From: Microbacterium croceum
GTDB taxonomy: Bacteria; Actinomycetota; Actinomycetes; Actinomycetales; Microbacteriaceae
Assembly (NCBI RefSeq): GCF_023091245.1
Contig: NZ_JAHWXN010000001.1
Coordinates: 1,674,001 to 1,738,000 of the forward strand
Length of the DNA stretch: 64,000 bases
Direction of reading: 5' to 3'
The notes below the pieces were generated by a model. That model searched no databases. It saw only the letters and a program-made list of their open reading frames with translations, and had not been told where the DNA came from. Within the stretch, counting starts at the first letter, position 1, and every line of letters starts with the position of its first letter. The position numbers and the translations under genes are program-made. This document shows positions 28,085 through 37,758 of this stretch, piece after piece.

Positions 28085-29086
28085 ATGCGCGACAGGACGA
28101 GTTCAGCCCTGGCCGATCGCGTCGTCATCGACACCGGTGCCGTGGCCTCGAGCGAGCGGTTCGAGATGTGGACGGATGCCGTCAACCGTAGTTTCGTTCC
28201 GCTGCGCGCCTGGTCGGCCGACCCCGAGACCAGGGCCGTGTTCGACGGTCGTCTGATCGCCCAGACCCTCGGACCGATGTCGGTCAGCAGCGTCGCAGGG
28301 TCCGCCGTACGCGTGAGCAGGACCCGGTCGGAGATCGCCCGCGATGACCCCGGGCACATCAAGCTCGGTGTGCAGCTGCGCGGGCACAGCACGATCATCC
28401 AGGACGGGCGCGACGCGGTGCTCGCGCCGGGGGACTTCGCACTGTACGACACCACGCGTCCGTACTCGCTCGACTTCGACTCCTCGTTCCGCATGCTGGT
28501 GGTGATGTTCCCGATCGAGGCGCTGCGCGTCGACCGCGGTAGGCTCCGCGGCCTGACCGCCTCGCGGTTCTCCGGGCAGAGCGGCTCGGGGGCGATCGCC
28601 TCCGCCCTGCTCCGCGCCTTCGACGGCACGCTGGAGGAGGGCACCCTGCAGAACCGGCTGCCGCTTTCGGACGCCGTGTTCGACATGGTCGCCGCCGCGC
28701 TCGGCGAGCGCCTCGACAGCGAGGGCGGTGTCGGTGAGGAGGCGCGGCGACGCTCGCTGCTGACGCGCGTCGAGCTGTATATCGCGGACCACCTCGGAGA
28801 TGCCGAGCTCAGCGTGTCGCGGATCGCCGCCGCACACCACGTGTCGGTGCGCTACCTGCAGAAGCTGTTCGAGGAGAACCACGACACCGTCAGCGGCTGG
28901 ATCCGCGCGCGTCGACTGGACGCCGCACGCCGGGACCTCGGCAACGTGGCGCAGAACGAGCGGCAGATCTCCGCGATCGGAGCGCGCTGGGGGTTCACGG
29001 ATGCGGCCTCGTTCGCCCGCGCGTTCCGCCAGCAGTTCGGTGTCTCGCCGAGCGAGTTCCGCGCGCACTCGACTCCGGAGCGCTGA
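28085..29086 (+). CDS. AraC-family regulator, FeaR-like (copy 1)
   Basis: This 333-residue protein has an N-terminal AraC-binding-like sensor domain and a C-terminal double helix-turn-helix ending FRQQFGVSPSEFRAHS. FeaR of Escherichia coli activates aromatic amine oxidase and phenylacetaldehyde dehydrogenase genes; a similar role fits the neighbourhood. GGAGG lies 6 nt before the ATG at 28085. It precedes a broken GMC oxidoreductase gene on the same strand. A related regulator is encoded at 51639-52595. Confidence 0.85.
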   Translation: MRDRTSSALADRVVIDTGAVASSERFEMWTDAVNRSFVPLRAWSADPETRAVFDGRLIAQTLGPMSVSSVAGSAVRVSRTRSEIARDDPGHIKLGVQLRGHSTIIQDGRDAVLAPGDFALYDTTRPYSLDFDSSFRMLVVMFPIEALRVDRGRLRGLTASRFSGQSGSGAIASALLRAFDGTLEEGTLQNRLPLSDAVFDMVAAALGERLDSEGGVGEEARRRSLLTRVELYIADHLGDAELSVSRIAAAHHVSVRYLQKLFEENHDTVSGWIRARRLDAARRDLGNVAQNERQISAIGARWGFTDAASFARAFRQQFGVSPSEFRAHSTPER

Positions 29087-29244
29087 CCGCGGGTCTGAGC
29101 CGATCGATCGCAGCGGGGCCGGACACATCCGTGCACGTGCGGCACATCGCCGTGCGCACCGGGGCGACCCGGACGGCGTCGCCGCACGGGATGCTGGCCT
29201 CGTCAGCGGGCGAATCCGACGCCTGCCGTTCGAGGAGGAACGAG

Positions 29245-30789
29245 ATGACTGAGCTCACAGAGGTCGCCGACTACGTGATCGTCGGCGCTGGTTCGGCCGG
29301 CAGTGCGATCGCGCGACGCCTGGTGGATGCCGGCCGCACGGTGCACGTGATCGAGGCGGGATCGCCGGATGCCGACCCGAACATCCACTCGCCGCAAGGG
29401 TGGCCCGCGCTGCTGATGTCCGACGACGACTGGGCGGTGATGACCACCCCGCAGCAGCATCTGGGAGGGCGGGCACTGTACTGGCCACGCGGCAAGACGC
29501 TGGGCGGCTCGAGTTCGCTCAACGGCATGATCTACATGCGCGGCGACCGCACCGACTACGACGGCTGGGCCGAGGCCGGTGCGGAGGGCTGGTCGTAGGA
29601 CGAGGTGCTGCCGTACTTCCGCAAGTCCGAAGATCACGCGGACGGCGCCGATGAGTACCACGGTGCGGGCGGACCGCTGCACGTCGAACGCATCCCCGAG
29701 GACCACCGCAACCCGGTCGCTGCGGCGTTCGTGGACGCCGCCATCGCCAGCGGCATCCCCTCCACCGACGACTTCAACCGCGACACCCTCGACGGTGCCG
29801 GGTTCAACCACACCACCACGAAGGACGGCAGGCGGGCATCGGCGTGGCAGGCGTTCGTCGCTCCGATCCTCGGCAGCACCGCGCTCGCCGTGACCACCGG
29901 CGCCCTCGTGCATCGCGTGCTCGTCGAGGGTGGCGCCGCGGTCGGGGTGGAGTATTCGGTGGACGGCATCGTGCACGTGGCCAGGGCGAACGCCGAGATC
30001 GTGCTGAGCGCGGGGGCGATCGGCTCGCCGGCCGTGCTGCTGCGCTCTGGCATCGGACCGCGGGCGCACCTCGACGAGCACGGCATCGACGTGGTCGCCG
30101 ACCTCCACGGTGTGGGGGAGAACCTGCACGATCATCTGCTCGTCAGCGTGATGTACGAGTCGAACGATCCGGTGCCGGCCGGGCGCTGGAATCTGCTGGA
30201 GAGCCAGCTCTACGCGCGGTCCTCGCAGGTGGAGGGCACGGCGCCCGACCTGCAACCCCTGTTCATCCATGTGCCGTACCCGACCGACGGCGGCGCTGCT
30301 CCCGAGCAGGGGTATACGATCGCGGCCGGCATCGTGCGTCCCTACTCGCGCGGCACCATCCGTCTCGCCTCGCCCGACGCCGCCGTCCCTCCGCTGACCG
30401 ATCCGAACGTGTTCGCCGACGAGCGCGACCTCGAGGCCATGGTCGACGCGATCGAGTTGGTGCGTGGAGTCGGCGCGCATGCGGCGTTCGCGCCGTTCCG
30501 TAAGGCGGAGTTCGCCCCGGGCCCGGAGGTGACGACGCGTGAGCAGCTGCGCGACTTCGCCCGACGCACGGTCGGCACCTACCACCATCAGGTCGGCACG
30601 TGCCGGATGGGCGTCGACGAGCTGGCCGTGGTCGATCCGCAGCTGCGCGTGCGCGAGGTGCGGGGACTCCGTGTGGCGGATGCATCGGTGATGCCGTTCG
30701 TGCCGAGTGCCAACACGAACGCACCGTCGATCATGATCGGCGAACGGGCGGCGGACTTCCTGCTCGCGCCGGCTGAACCTGCCGCGTGA
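29245..30789 (+). pseudogene. GMC-family FAD oxidoreductase interrupted by an in-frame amber codon
   Basis: One continuous frame of 515 codons has a complete GMC enzyme: FAD loop YVIVGAGSAGSAIARRL at the N-terminus, GKTLGGSSSLNGM, and the C-terminal GTCRMG...DASVMPFVPSANTNAP. The only lesion is TAG at 29596-29598, exactly where the family has Tyr in GWSYDEVLPYF; a single TAC-to-TAG change explains it. GAGGAGG precedes the ATG. Related enzymes oxidise alcohols or choline. It may be a recent null allele, a sequence error, or suppressed. A GTG at 29605 would give a protein lacking the FAD domain. Confidence 0.85.
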
Positions 30790-30834
30790 CCCGGGCCTGC
30801 CGTCCCGAGATGCGACCCGCCCGCCGGGGACGAT

Positions 30835-31602
30835 TCAGTCCTCGGCGGGCGCCACGCGTGGCGGCCAAGACGTCGCCCCGAGCTCGCGGGAGATGTTGCG
30901 CGCTGTCTCGCGCAGCGCGTTGAGCACGGCGTCGGACGCGGGTGCCTGTGACGTCGGCAGCACCACCGCCACCGCGGCGACGATGTCGTTCGAGGCATCG
31001 GCGACGGGGGCGGCGACCGAGGACTCGCCCAGCACGGCCTCGTCCATCTCGCTCGCGCTGCCGCGTTCGGCGATCGCCGGCAGTTCCAGGATGAGTCGGG
31101 CGACATCGGTGATGGTGTCGCCGGTGAGGCTGCGCAGCGGCTGGTCGAAGACGCTCCGCTGGAAGTCCTGGTCGTAGGCGAGCAGCACCTTGCCCATCGC
31201 CGATGCGTGCGCGGGGATCGCGACGCCGGTCTCCAGCATCTGCTGGCTGTCGTCAGGGCGCAGGTCGTGATGGATCACGAGCACCTCGTGGAAATGCGGC
31301 GCGCCCAGGCGCACCGGCAGACTGGTCCGCCGCGCGAGCTCCTGCGTCCACCGCATCGCTCTGGCGCGCACATCGAGCGTGTCCAGGTAGACGTTGCTGA
31401 GGCGCAGCAGCGTGGGCCCGAGCATGTAACGCTGCCCGCCGCGTTCCTTGGCGACCAGTCCGTGCGCGCGGAGCGATTTGACGATGCCATGCACGGTCGA
31501 CGGGGGAAGGCTCAGTGCTGCCGCGAGGTCGGTGATGCCGAGGTGGCGGGCGCCCTGTAGCAGTTCGAGCACCTTCGCGGCGCGGTCGATGGCCTGGATC
31601 AC
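30835..31602 (-). CDS. IclR-family regulator of the dihydroxyacetone kinase operon
   Basis: This 255-residue protein has an N-terminal winged helix-turn-helix (LGITDLAAALSLPPSTVHGI) and the IclR effector domain. It is divergent from dhaK, with two inverted repeats in the gap, which indicates local control. The start is GTG at 31602 with GAGAGG about 9 nt upstream. The ligand is not known; dihydroxyacetone, glycerol or a phosphorylated form are candidates. Confidence 0.85.
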   Translation of the reverse strand: MIQAIDRAAKVLELLQGARHLGITDLAAALSLPPSTVHGIVKSLRAHGLVAKERGGQRYMLGPTLLRLSNVYLDTLDVRARAMRWTQELARRTSLPVRLGAPHFHEVLVIHHDLRPDDSQQMLETGVAIPAHASAMGKVLLAYDQDFQRSVFDQPLRSLTGDTITDVARLILELPAIAERGSASEMDEAVLGESSVAAPVADASNDIVAAVAVVLPTSQAPASDAVLNALRETARNISRELGATSWPPRVAPAED

Positions 31603-31691
31603 GGGGCCGTCCTCTCTTCCGGTTCGTCGTCGAGCCGGCGTCTGCGTCGGGCTTCCGGATAGATCTTGACAAGCCGACGAGCTCCGAGCAT

Positions 31692-31730
31692 ATTCGACAT
31701 TAACGAATTGCTTTCGGATTTTCGCGAAAG
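31692..31730. promoter_or_regulatory. Two inverted repeats before dhaK, likely IclR-type operators
   Basis: ATTCG-N7-CGAAT (31692-31708) and CTTTCG-N8-CGAAAG (31711-31730) lie side by side between the divergent regulator and dhaK genes. AAGGAG for dhaK follows. The stretch is AT-rich compared with its surroundings. Confidence 0.55.
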
Positions 31731-31750
31731 AGATCAAAGGAGATCGCACG

Positions 31751-32743
<993 letters not shown>

Positions 32744-32841
32744 AGAGAACACACGGACCCGTTCCGGTTGCGAGAGAGCACTCGTGCGGCGTCACGAGCG
32801 TCACTCTCCGCGCCCGGAACCGACAGAAGGACTGAACCTGC

Positions 32842-33486
32842 ATGACTGACACCATCGGAACCACCACCCTGCTCGACTGGATCACGCGCTTCCGTGACGC
32901 CGTGGTCGAGAAGCGCGACTGGCTCACCGAGCTCGACTCCGCGATCGGCGATGCGGACCACGGGGCGAACATGGCGCGCGGTATGACTGCGGTCGTCGAC
33001 AAGCTGGGTGGCGGCGTGCCCGCCACCGCCGACGAGCTGCTCAAGGGCGTCGGCATGACCCTGGTCAGCTCAGTCGGGGGCGCGAGCGGTCCGCTCTACG
33101 GCACGCTCTTCCTTCGCATGGGGATGACGGCGGGCGCGGTCACCGAGCTCGATGCGGCCGCTCTGGCCGCCGCGCTGCGGGCAGGGCTCGAGGGCATCGT
33201 CGCGCGTGGCAAGGCGGAAGCCGGGGACAAGACGATGTTCGATGCGATGTCTCCTGCGGTCGACGCCTTCGACGCTGCCATCGGCGGGGGAGCGGATCTG
33301 GCGTCGGCCTCTCGCCGCGCGGCCGAAGCGGCGGCGGCTGGGCGCGATGCGACCCTCCCGCTCGTCGCCCGGAAGGGGCGCGCGAGCTATCTGGGTGAGC
33401 GGAGCGCCGGTCATATCGACCCGGGCGCGGCCTCGACCGCGATCCTGTTCGACACGCTCGCCGCCGCGATCGCCGGCAGCTCCTGA
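32842..33486 (+). CDS. dhaL: PTS-dependent dihydroxyacetone kinase, DhaL subunit
   Basis: This 214-residue helical-barrel protein has the ADP-Mg site GDADHGANMARG and MTLVSSVGGASGPLYGT. It keeps ADP as a cofactor that is rephosphorylated by DhaM. It starts 98 bp after dhaK, and its TGA overlaps the dhaM ATG by one base. Confidence 0.95.
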   Translation: MTDTIGTTTLLDWITRFRDAVVEKRDWLTELDSAIGDADHGANMARGMTAVVDKLGGGVPATADELLKGVGMTLVSSVGGASGPLYGTLFLRMGMTAGAVTELDAAALAAALRAGLEGIVARGKAEAGDKTMFDAMSPAVDAFDAAIGGGADLASASRRAAEAAAAGRDATLPLVARKGRASYLGERSAGHIDPGAASTAILFDTLAAAIAGSS

Positions 33487-35954
33487 TGATCGGCATCGTC
33501 GCCGTCTCCCACAGTGCACGGCTGGGTGAGGCGGCCCTCGAGCTCGCCCTCCAGATGGTGCAGGGCGGCGGTGTGCGGGTGCAGGTCGCTGCCGGGGCAG
33601 GGACGGATGCCGACGGCACCCCCGTCCTGGGAACGGACGCCGTCGCTGTCGCTGCAGCGATCGATGAGCTGGCGGCAGACTGCGACGGGGTGCTGGTGCT
33701 GATGGACCTCGGGTCCGCGGTGCTCAGCGCAGAGCTGGCAGTGGAGCTGCGCTCCAGCGATGTGCCCGTGCGTCTGGCGCCCGCGCCGTTCGTCGAGGGG
33801 CTGCTCGCCGCCGTGGTGTCGGCCGCGGCTGGTGGTTCCCTTGACACGGTCGCCGCTGAGGCGTCGGCGGCACTCGGTGCGAAGACCGGTCAGCTCGACC
33901 CGGACGCGCCCGCTCCGGCCGCAGAGGTCCCGACGATCGCGCCGGGTGCGCGCGTGCGGCGCGTGCGGGTGAGAAATCCGCTCGGCATCCACGCGCGTCC
34001 GGCCGCCTTGATCGCGAAGGCGTCCGCGGGAACCGACGTGCGCCTGCGGCGTCTGCCCGACGGTCCGGAGGCATCGGCGGCGAGTCTCTCCCGTCTGCTC
34101 GTGCTCGGCGCGCGGCAGGGGGACGAGCTGGAACTCTCAGCGCACGGTCCCGATGCGGACGCGGCGCTCGATCGGCTCGCTGCCCTCTTCGACGACGGGT
34201 TCGGTGAGGGGACCGTGGCCGCTTCTGCTCCCGCCGAGTCGGTGTCGGTATCGGAGCCGGTGTCACACGCGGCCGCTGTGCCGCAGGAACCGCTCGCCGC
34301 GGGAACAGTCCTCCGCGGGCGCGGGGTGAGCCCGGGGAGCGTCGCCGCGCCGGTGCGGCACCTCGCCCCTGCGTTGCCGGAGCCGGACGCGGCCGTGACC
34401 ATCCCGGTGGAAGAGCGCGAGACCGAGGCCTCAGCGATCGAATGGGCCGCCGTGACCGTCGCCGACCATTTGCGATCCCGCACCGCACAGGCGACGGGGG
34501 AGGCGCGGGCGATCCTCGACGCCTCACGGCTGCTGGCCTCGGACCCGGAGCTGGTGTCGGAGGCGACCGCACTGGTCCGCTCGAAAGGCCGGAGCGCGGC
34601 CAGGGCCGTCTGGGAGACGGCCGGCGCACACGCGAAGAGCCTTGCCGCGCTGGGTGGGCGGATGGCGGAGCGCGTCGCGGACATCCGCGATGTGCGCGAC
34701 CGCATCATCGCCGAGATCCTTGAGATCGACATGCCGGGCGTGCCCGAGAGCGAGGAACCGTTCGTGCTGGTGGCTCCGGACCTCGCTCCTGCCGACACGG
34801 CTGCTCTGGAAGGCGGCCGGTGCGTCGCCCTCGTCACCGAGCAGGGCGGCCCGACCTCCCACACCGCGATCATCGCGCGATCCCTCGGGCTGCCGGCGAT
34901 CGTCGGCGTCTCCGGTGCGACCGCAATCCCCGACGCGACCGTGGTGCTCGTCGACGGAGCTCGGGGCAGGGTCGAGGTCGACCCGGCGGAATCGAGTGTC
35001 GCTGCCGCACTCGCCGCGGCGACCGTCGTGCCGTTCGACGGCGAGGGACAGCTCGCCGATGGACACCCGGTGGCGCTGCTCGCGAACGTCGGCGGAGCCG
35101 CGGATGCGGTGAGCGCGGCGGCCGCGCACGCCGAGGGCGTCGGCCTGTTCCGCACCGAGTTCTGCTTCCTCGACCGTGTGGAGGCCCTGACCGTCGAGGA
35201 GCAGGTCGCGGCCTACCGCGGCGTGCTCGCGGCGTTCCCCGGTCGCAAGGTCGTGGTCCGCACGCTCGACGCCGGCAGCGACAAGCCTCTCCCATTCGCG
35301 AACGCAGATCATGAGGACAACCCCGCGCTCGGCGTGCGCGGTCTGCGCATCGCGCGACGTATGCCCGCGTTGCTCGACGATCAGCTCCGTGCGCTCGCGC
35401 GGGCGGCTGAGGCGGAATCCGCGGTGGTCGAGGTGATGGCCCCCATGGTCGCGACCGTCGAGGAAGCGGGGGAGTTCGCCGAGCGTGCGCGTGCGGCAGG
35501 GCTCACGCGCGTCGGCATCATGATCGAGACGCCGTCCGCTGCGCTGTTGGCGGCCGAGTTGTTCGACGTCGTCGACTTCGTCAGCCTGGGTACCAACGAT
35601 CTGGCGCAGTACACGCTCGCGGCGGATCGACTGCTCAGCGAGCTCGGCGATCTCAACGATCCCTGGCAGCCTGCCGTTCTGCGCCTGATCGGCATGGTCG
35701 GTGAGGCGGGTCGTGCGGCCGGGAAGCCGGTCGGCGTCTGCGGCGAGGCGGGGGGAGACCCCGCGCTGGCTGCCGTGCTGGTCGGGCTCGGCGTCACGTC
35801 GCTGTCGATGACCGCACGGTCGCTGGGGCGCGTGGCCACGGCGCTGGCGGAGGTGACGGAGGATGACTGCCGGCGGGCGGCCGCAGCGGTCCTGGCAGCG
35901 AGAACGGGAGAAGAGACGCGTGCGGCGGCATCCGCCGCACTCCGCAACGCCTGA
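33486..35954 (+). CDS. dhaM: Multidomain DhaM: EIIA(DHA)-HPr-Enzyme I
   Basis: This 822-residue protein joins three PTS modules. The N-terminal mannose-type EIIA-like domain has active His9 (AVSHS). The HPr domain has His169 (GIHARP). Enzyme I has the phosphorylatable His459 (GGPTSHTAI) and a complete PEP-binding C-terminus with RTLDAGSDKP and catalytic Cys752 (GVCGEAGGD). E. coli DhaM has only a truncated EI. Here the full EI could accept phosphate directly from PEP and carry it along one chain to DhaL. Confidence 0.93.
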   Translation: MIGIVAVSHSARLGEAALELALQMVQGGGVRVQVAAGAGTDADGTPVLGTDAVAVAAAIDELAADCDGVLVLMDLGSAVLSAELAVELRSSDVPVRLAPAPFVEGLLAAVVSAAAGGSLDTVAAEASAALGAKTGQLDPDAPAPAAEVPTIAPGARVRRVRVRNPLGIHARPAALIAKASAGTDVRLRRLPDGPEASAASLSRLLVLGARQGDELELSAHGPDADAALDRLAALFDDGFGEGTVAASAPAESVSVSEPVSHAAAVPQEPLAAGTVLRGRGVSPGSVAAPVRHLAPALPEPDAAVTIPVEERETEASAIEWAAVTVADHLRSRTAQATGEARAILDASRLLASDPELVSEATALVRSKGRSAARAVWETAGAHAKSLAALGGRMAERVADIRDVRDRIIAEILEIDMPGVPESEEPFVLVAPDLAPADTAALEGGRCVALVTEQGGPTSHTAIIARSLGLPAIVGVSGATAIPDATVVLVDGARGRVEVDPAESSVAAALAAATVVPFDGEGQLADGHPVALLANVGGAADAVSAAAAHAEGVGLFRTEFCFLDRVEALTVEEQVAAYRGVLAAFPGRKVVVRTLDAGSDKPLPFANADHEDNPALGVRGLRIARRMPALLDDQLRALARAAEAESAVVEVMAPMVATVEEAGEFAERARAAGLTRVGIMIETPSAALLAAELFDVVDFVSLGTNDLAQYTLAADRLLSELGDLNDPWQPAVLRLIGMVGEAGRAAGKPVGVCGEAGGDPALAAVLVGLGVTSLSMTARSLGRVATALAEVTEDDCRRAAAAVLAARTGEETRAAASAALRNA

Positions 35955-36062
35955 AGCGGCTGCTTGCCTTCGTCCGGTCGCGGGCTGAGGTCGTCCGAGC
36001 CGAGGCCGTCGTCGAGAATCCGCTCTCCGCATCGCGCCCTGCTCATCCTGGCGGTGCGCGTT

Positions 36063-36104
36063 CACCGGACGACCGGCCTTTGGCTGCTGACCGGTCGTCC
36101 GGTG
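36063..36104. terminator. Perfect 14-bp hairpin between convergent dhaM and MFS genes
   Basis: CACCGGACGACCGG (36063-36076) pairs with CCGGTCGTCCGGTG (36091-36104) around a 14-nt loop with CTTT. The stretch 35955-36157 has no gene. It is likely a bidirectional terminator; part of it also resembles a PaaR half-site pattern. Confidence 0.65.
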
Positions 36105-36157
36105 CTCTTGTCATGGCCAGGACCGCAGCGCGAACCTGCGGCGGCCGGCTGCGGGCG

Positions 36158-37477
36158 TCAGACGGACAGATCGACGCCCTTCGTCTCCTTCACCAGCGAG
36201 ACTCCGATGAGCGAGATCACGGCCGCCACGGCGATGTACACGCCGATAGTCCACGACGCCTGGAACTGGTTCATCAGCGCCTCGGCGATCATCGGCGCGA
36301 ACGCTCCGCCGAGGATGGCGCCGAGGGCGTAGCCGATCGAGACGCCCGAGTAGCGTACGTGTGCGGGGAACATCTCCGCGTACAGTGCAGCCTGCGGGCC
36401 GTACGAGAGTCCGAGCGCGAACGTCATCACGAACAGCGCGACGAAGTACCACAGGACGTGTGCGGTGTCGATCAGGATCCACATGGGAATCGCCCACAAC
36501 GCCAGCGCGACGTAACCGATCTGGAAGGTGCGGATGCGACCGAGCCGGTCAGACAGGTGCCCACCCCACAGCGTGAAGACGAGCCAGCCGAACGAGGCGA
36601 GCGTCGTCGCCAACAGCACAGGAGGGCGATCCATGCCGAGCGCCGTCACGGCGTAGGTCGCGAAGAAGGCGATGAGCAGGTACCCCGCTGCGTTGTTCGC
36701 GATGAAGATGACCGCGGTCAGGACGACCTGCTTGGTGTTCGTGTGGAACAGCTGACGCAGGGGCGCTGAGGCCTCCTTGCGTCGACGCACCAGATCTTCG
36801 AAGATCGGGCTCTCGTCGACGGCGCGACGGATGAGGTATCCGACGCCGATCAGTACGATCGACAGCAGGAACGGGACACGCCAGCCCCACTCGAGGAAAG
36901 CCTCGGGAGACATCGAACTGGTGAGTGCCCACAGGGTGAACGTCGCGAGGATCATGCCGATCGGGACGCCGATCTGCGGGAACGCACCGAAGAGACCGCG
37001 CCGTGCGCGCGGCGCATGCTCGACGGCCATCAGTGCCGCGCCGCCCCATTCTCCGCCGGCCGAGAAGCCCTGCAGGATGCGGAGCAGGATGAGCAGCACG
37101 GGCGCAGCGACGCCGATCGCCGCGTAGGTCGGCAGGACGCCGATCAGCGACGTCGACAATCCCATCATGATGAGCGTGAAGACGAGCATCTTCTTGCGCC
37201 CGAGCTTGTCGCCGAGGTGCCCGGCGACAATGGCGCCCAGTGGGCGGAAGAGGAAGGAGATGCCGATCGTGGCGAAGGAGAGCACCTGCGCGAGGCCGGG
37301 GGCCTCCTCGGCGATCGGCGCCAGGAAGAGCGGGGCGAGCACGAGTCCCGCTGCCTGGGCGTAGATGAAGAAGTCGTACCACTCGATCGAGGTGCCGACG
37401 AGTGTACCGGCGAGCACGCGTCGCTCCTCGGCGGGCATCCGCCGGGTCGGGGTGTGGCCAGAGACTGCTGACGTCAT
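36158..37477 (-). CDS. MFS transporter, metabolite:H+ symporter type; candidate phenylacetate importer
   Basis: This 439-residue, 12-helix protein has the MHS-family opening GTSIEWYDFFIYAQ and the cytoplasmic loop GHLGDKLGRKK. Relatives carry 2-oxoglutarate, shikimate, proline/betaine or aromatic acids by proton symport. The substrate is not clear from sequence alone. A PaaR-like box 56-77 nt upstream of its start links it to the phenylacetate regulon, so phenylacetate uptake is the leading inference. It lies alone between the dha operon and the E2 remnant. Confidence 0.85.
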   Translation of the reverse strand: MTSAVSGHTPTRRMPAEERRVLAGTLVGTSIEWYDFFIYAQAAGLVLAPLFLAPIAEEAPGLAQVLSFATIGISFLFRPLGAIVAGHLGDKLGRKKMLVFTLIMMGLSTSLIGVLPTYAAIGVAAPVLLILLRILQGFSAGGEWGGAALMAVEHAPRARRGLFGAFPQIGVPIGMILATFTLWALTSSMSPEAFLEWGWRVPFLLSIVLIGVGYLIRRAVDESPIFEDLVRRRKEASAPLRQLFHTNTKQVVLTAVIFIANNAAGYLLIAFFATYAVTALGMDRPPVLLATTLASFGWLVFTLWGGHLSDRLGRIRTFQIGYVALALWAIPMWILIDTAHVLWYFVALFVMTFALGLSYGPQAALYAEMFPAHVRYSGVSIGYALGAILGGAFAPMIAEALMNQFQASWTIGVYIAVAAVISLIGVSLVKETKGVDLSV

Positions 37478-37532
37478 GCGAACTCCATTGTTCTGGTTCT
37501 GCGGAAGTGGACGGCGAAGCGTCCCGGGTCTT

Positions 37533-37554
37533 CATAACCGACTGTTCGGTCAGT
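37533..37554 (-). promoter_or_regulatory. PaaR-like operator before the MFS transporter
   Basis: On the minus strand ACTGACCG AA CA GT CGGTTATG matches both half-sites of the recalled PaaR motif with few differences; it is the best match of the four. ACCGA/TCGGT form a clear palindrome. Confidence 0.6.
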
Positions 37555-37599
37555 AATTGCCGAGCGTACCGCATGACGAACACCGAATCGAGATCATGG

Positions 37600-37722
37600 T
37601 CAGCCCCTTCCGAGCGCGCGACGTGGATTCTCGTCCCGCTCGGTCCCACGATGAAGGACTTCCGCGGCGCACCCGTCACCGCAGATGCGGTGATCGAACA
37701 TGAAGGAGAGCCGGGCGATTCG
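37600..37722 (-). pseudogene. Decayed C-terminal fragment of a 2-oxoacid dehydrogenase E2 acyltransferase
   Basis: About 40 codons on the minus strand align end to end with the C-terminus of the intact E2 encoded at 38818. The shared pattern is R-I..LS..FDHR.C..G.AA..L.R.TE..E.P.RA.GR and then a stop. The active-site HRVCDG is changed to HRICGDG. Similarity stops abruptly at about 37722, so this is a remnant and not a gene. It lies on the far side of an orphan gene from the intact E2 gene, as if a duplication or insertion had occurred. Confidence 0.65.
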
Positions 37723-37758
37723 GCGCAGCCGCTCTGAACGTCGGGCCCGCCCTAGGCT

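Noticed and set aside
36087..36107. PaaR-like palindrome (CTGACCGGTCGTCCGGT) between dhaM and the MFS gene
   Set aside because: It lies at the 3' ends of two convergent genes and is one arm of a perfect 14-bp terminator hairpin, so an operator role is unlikely.
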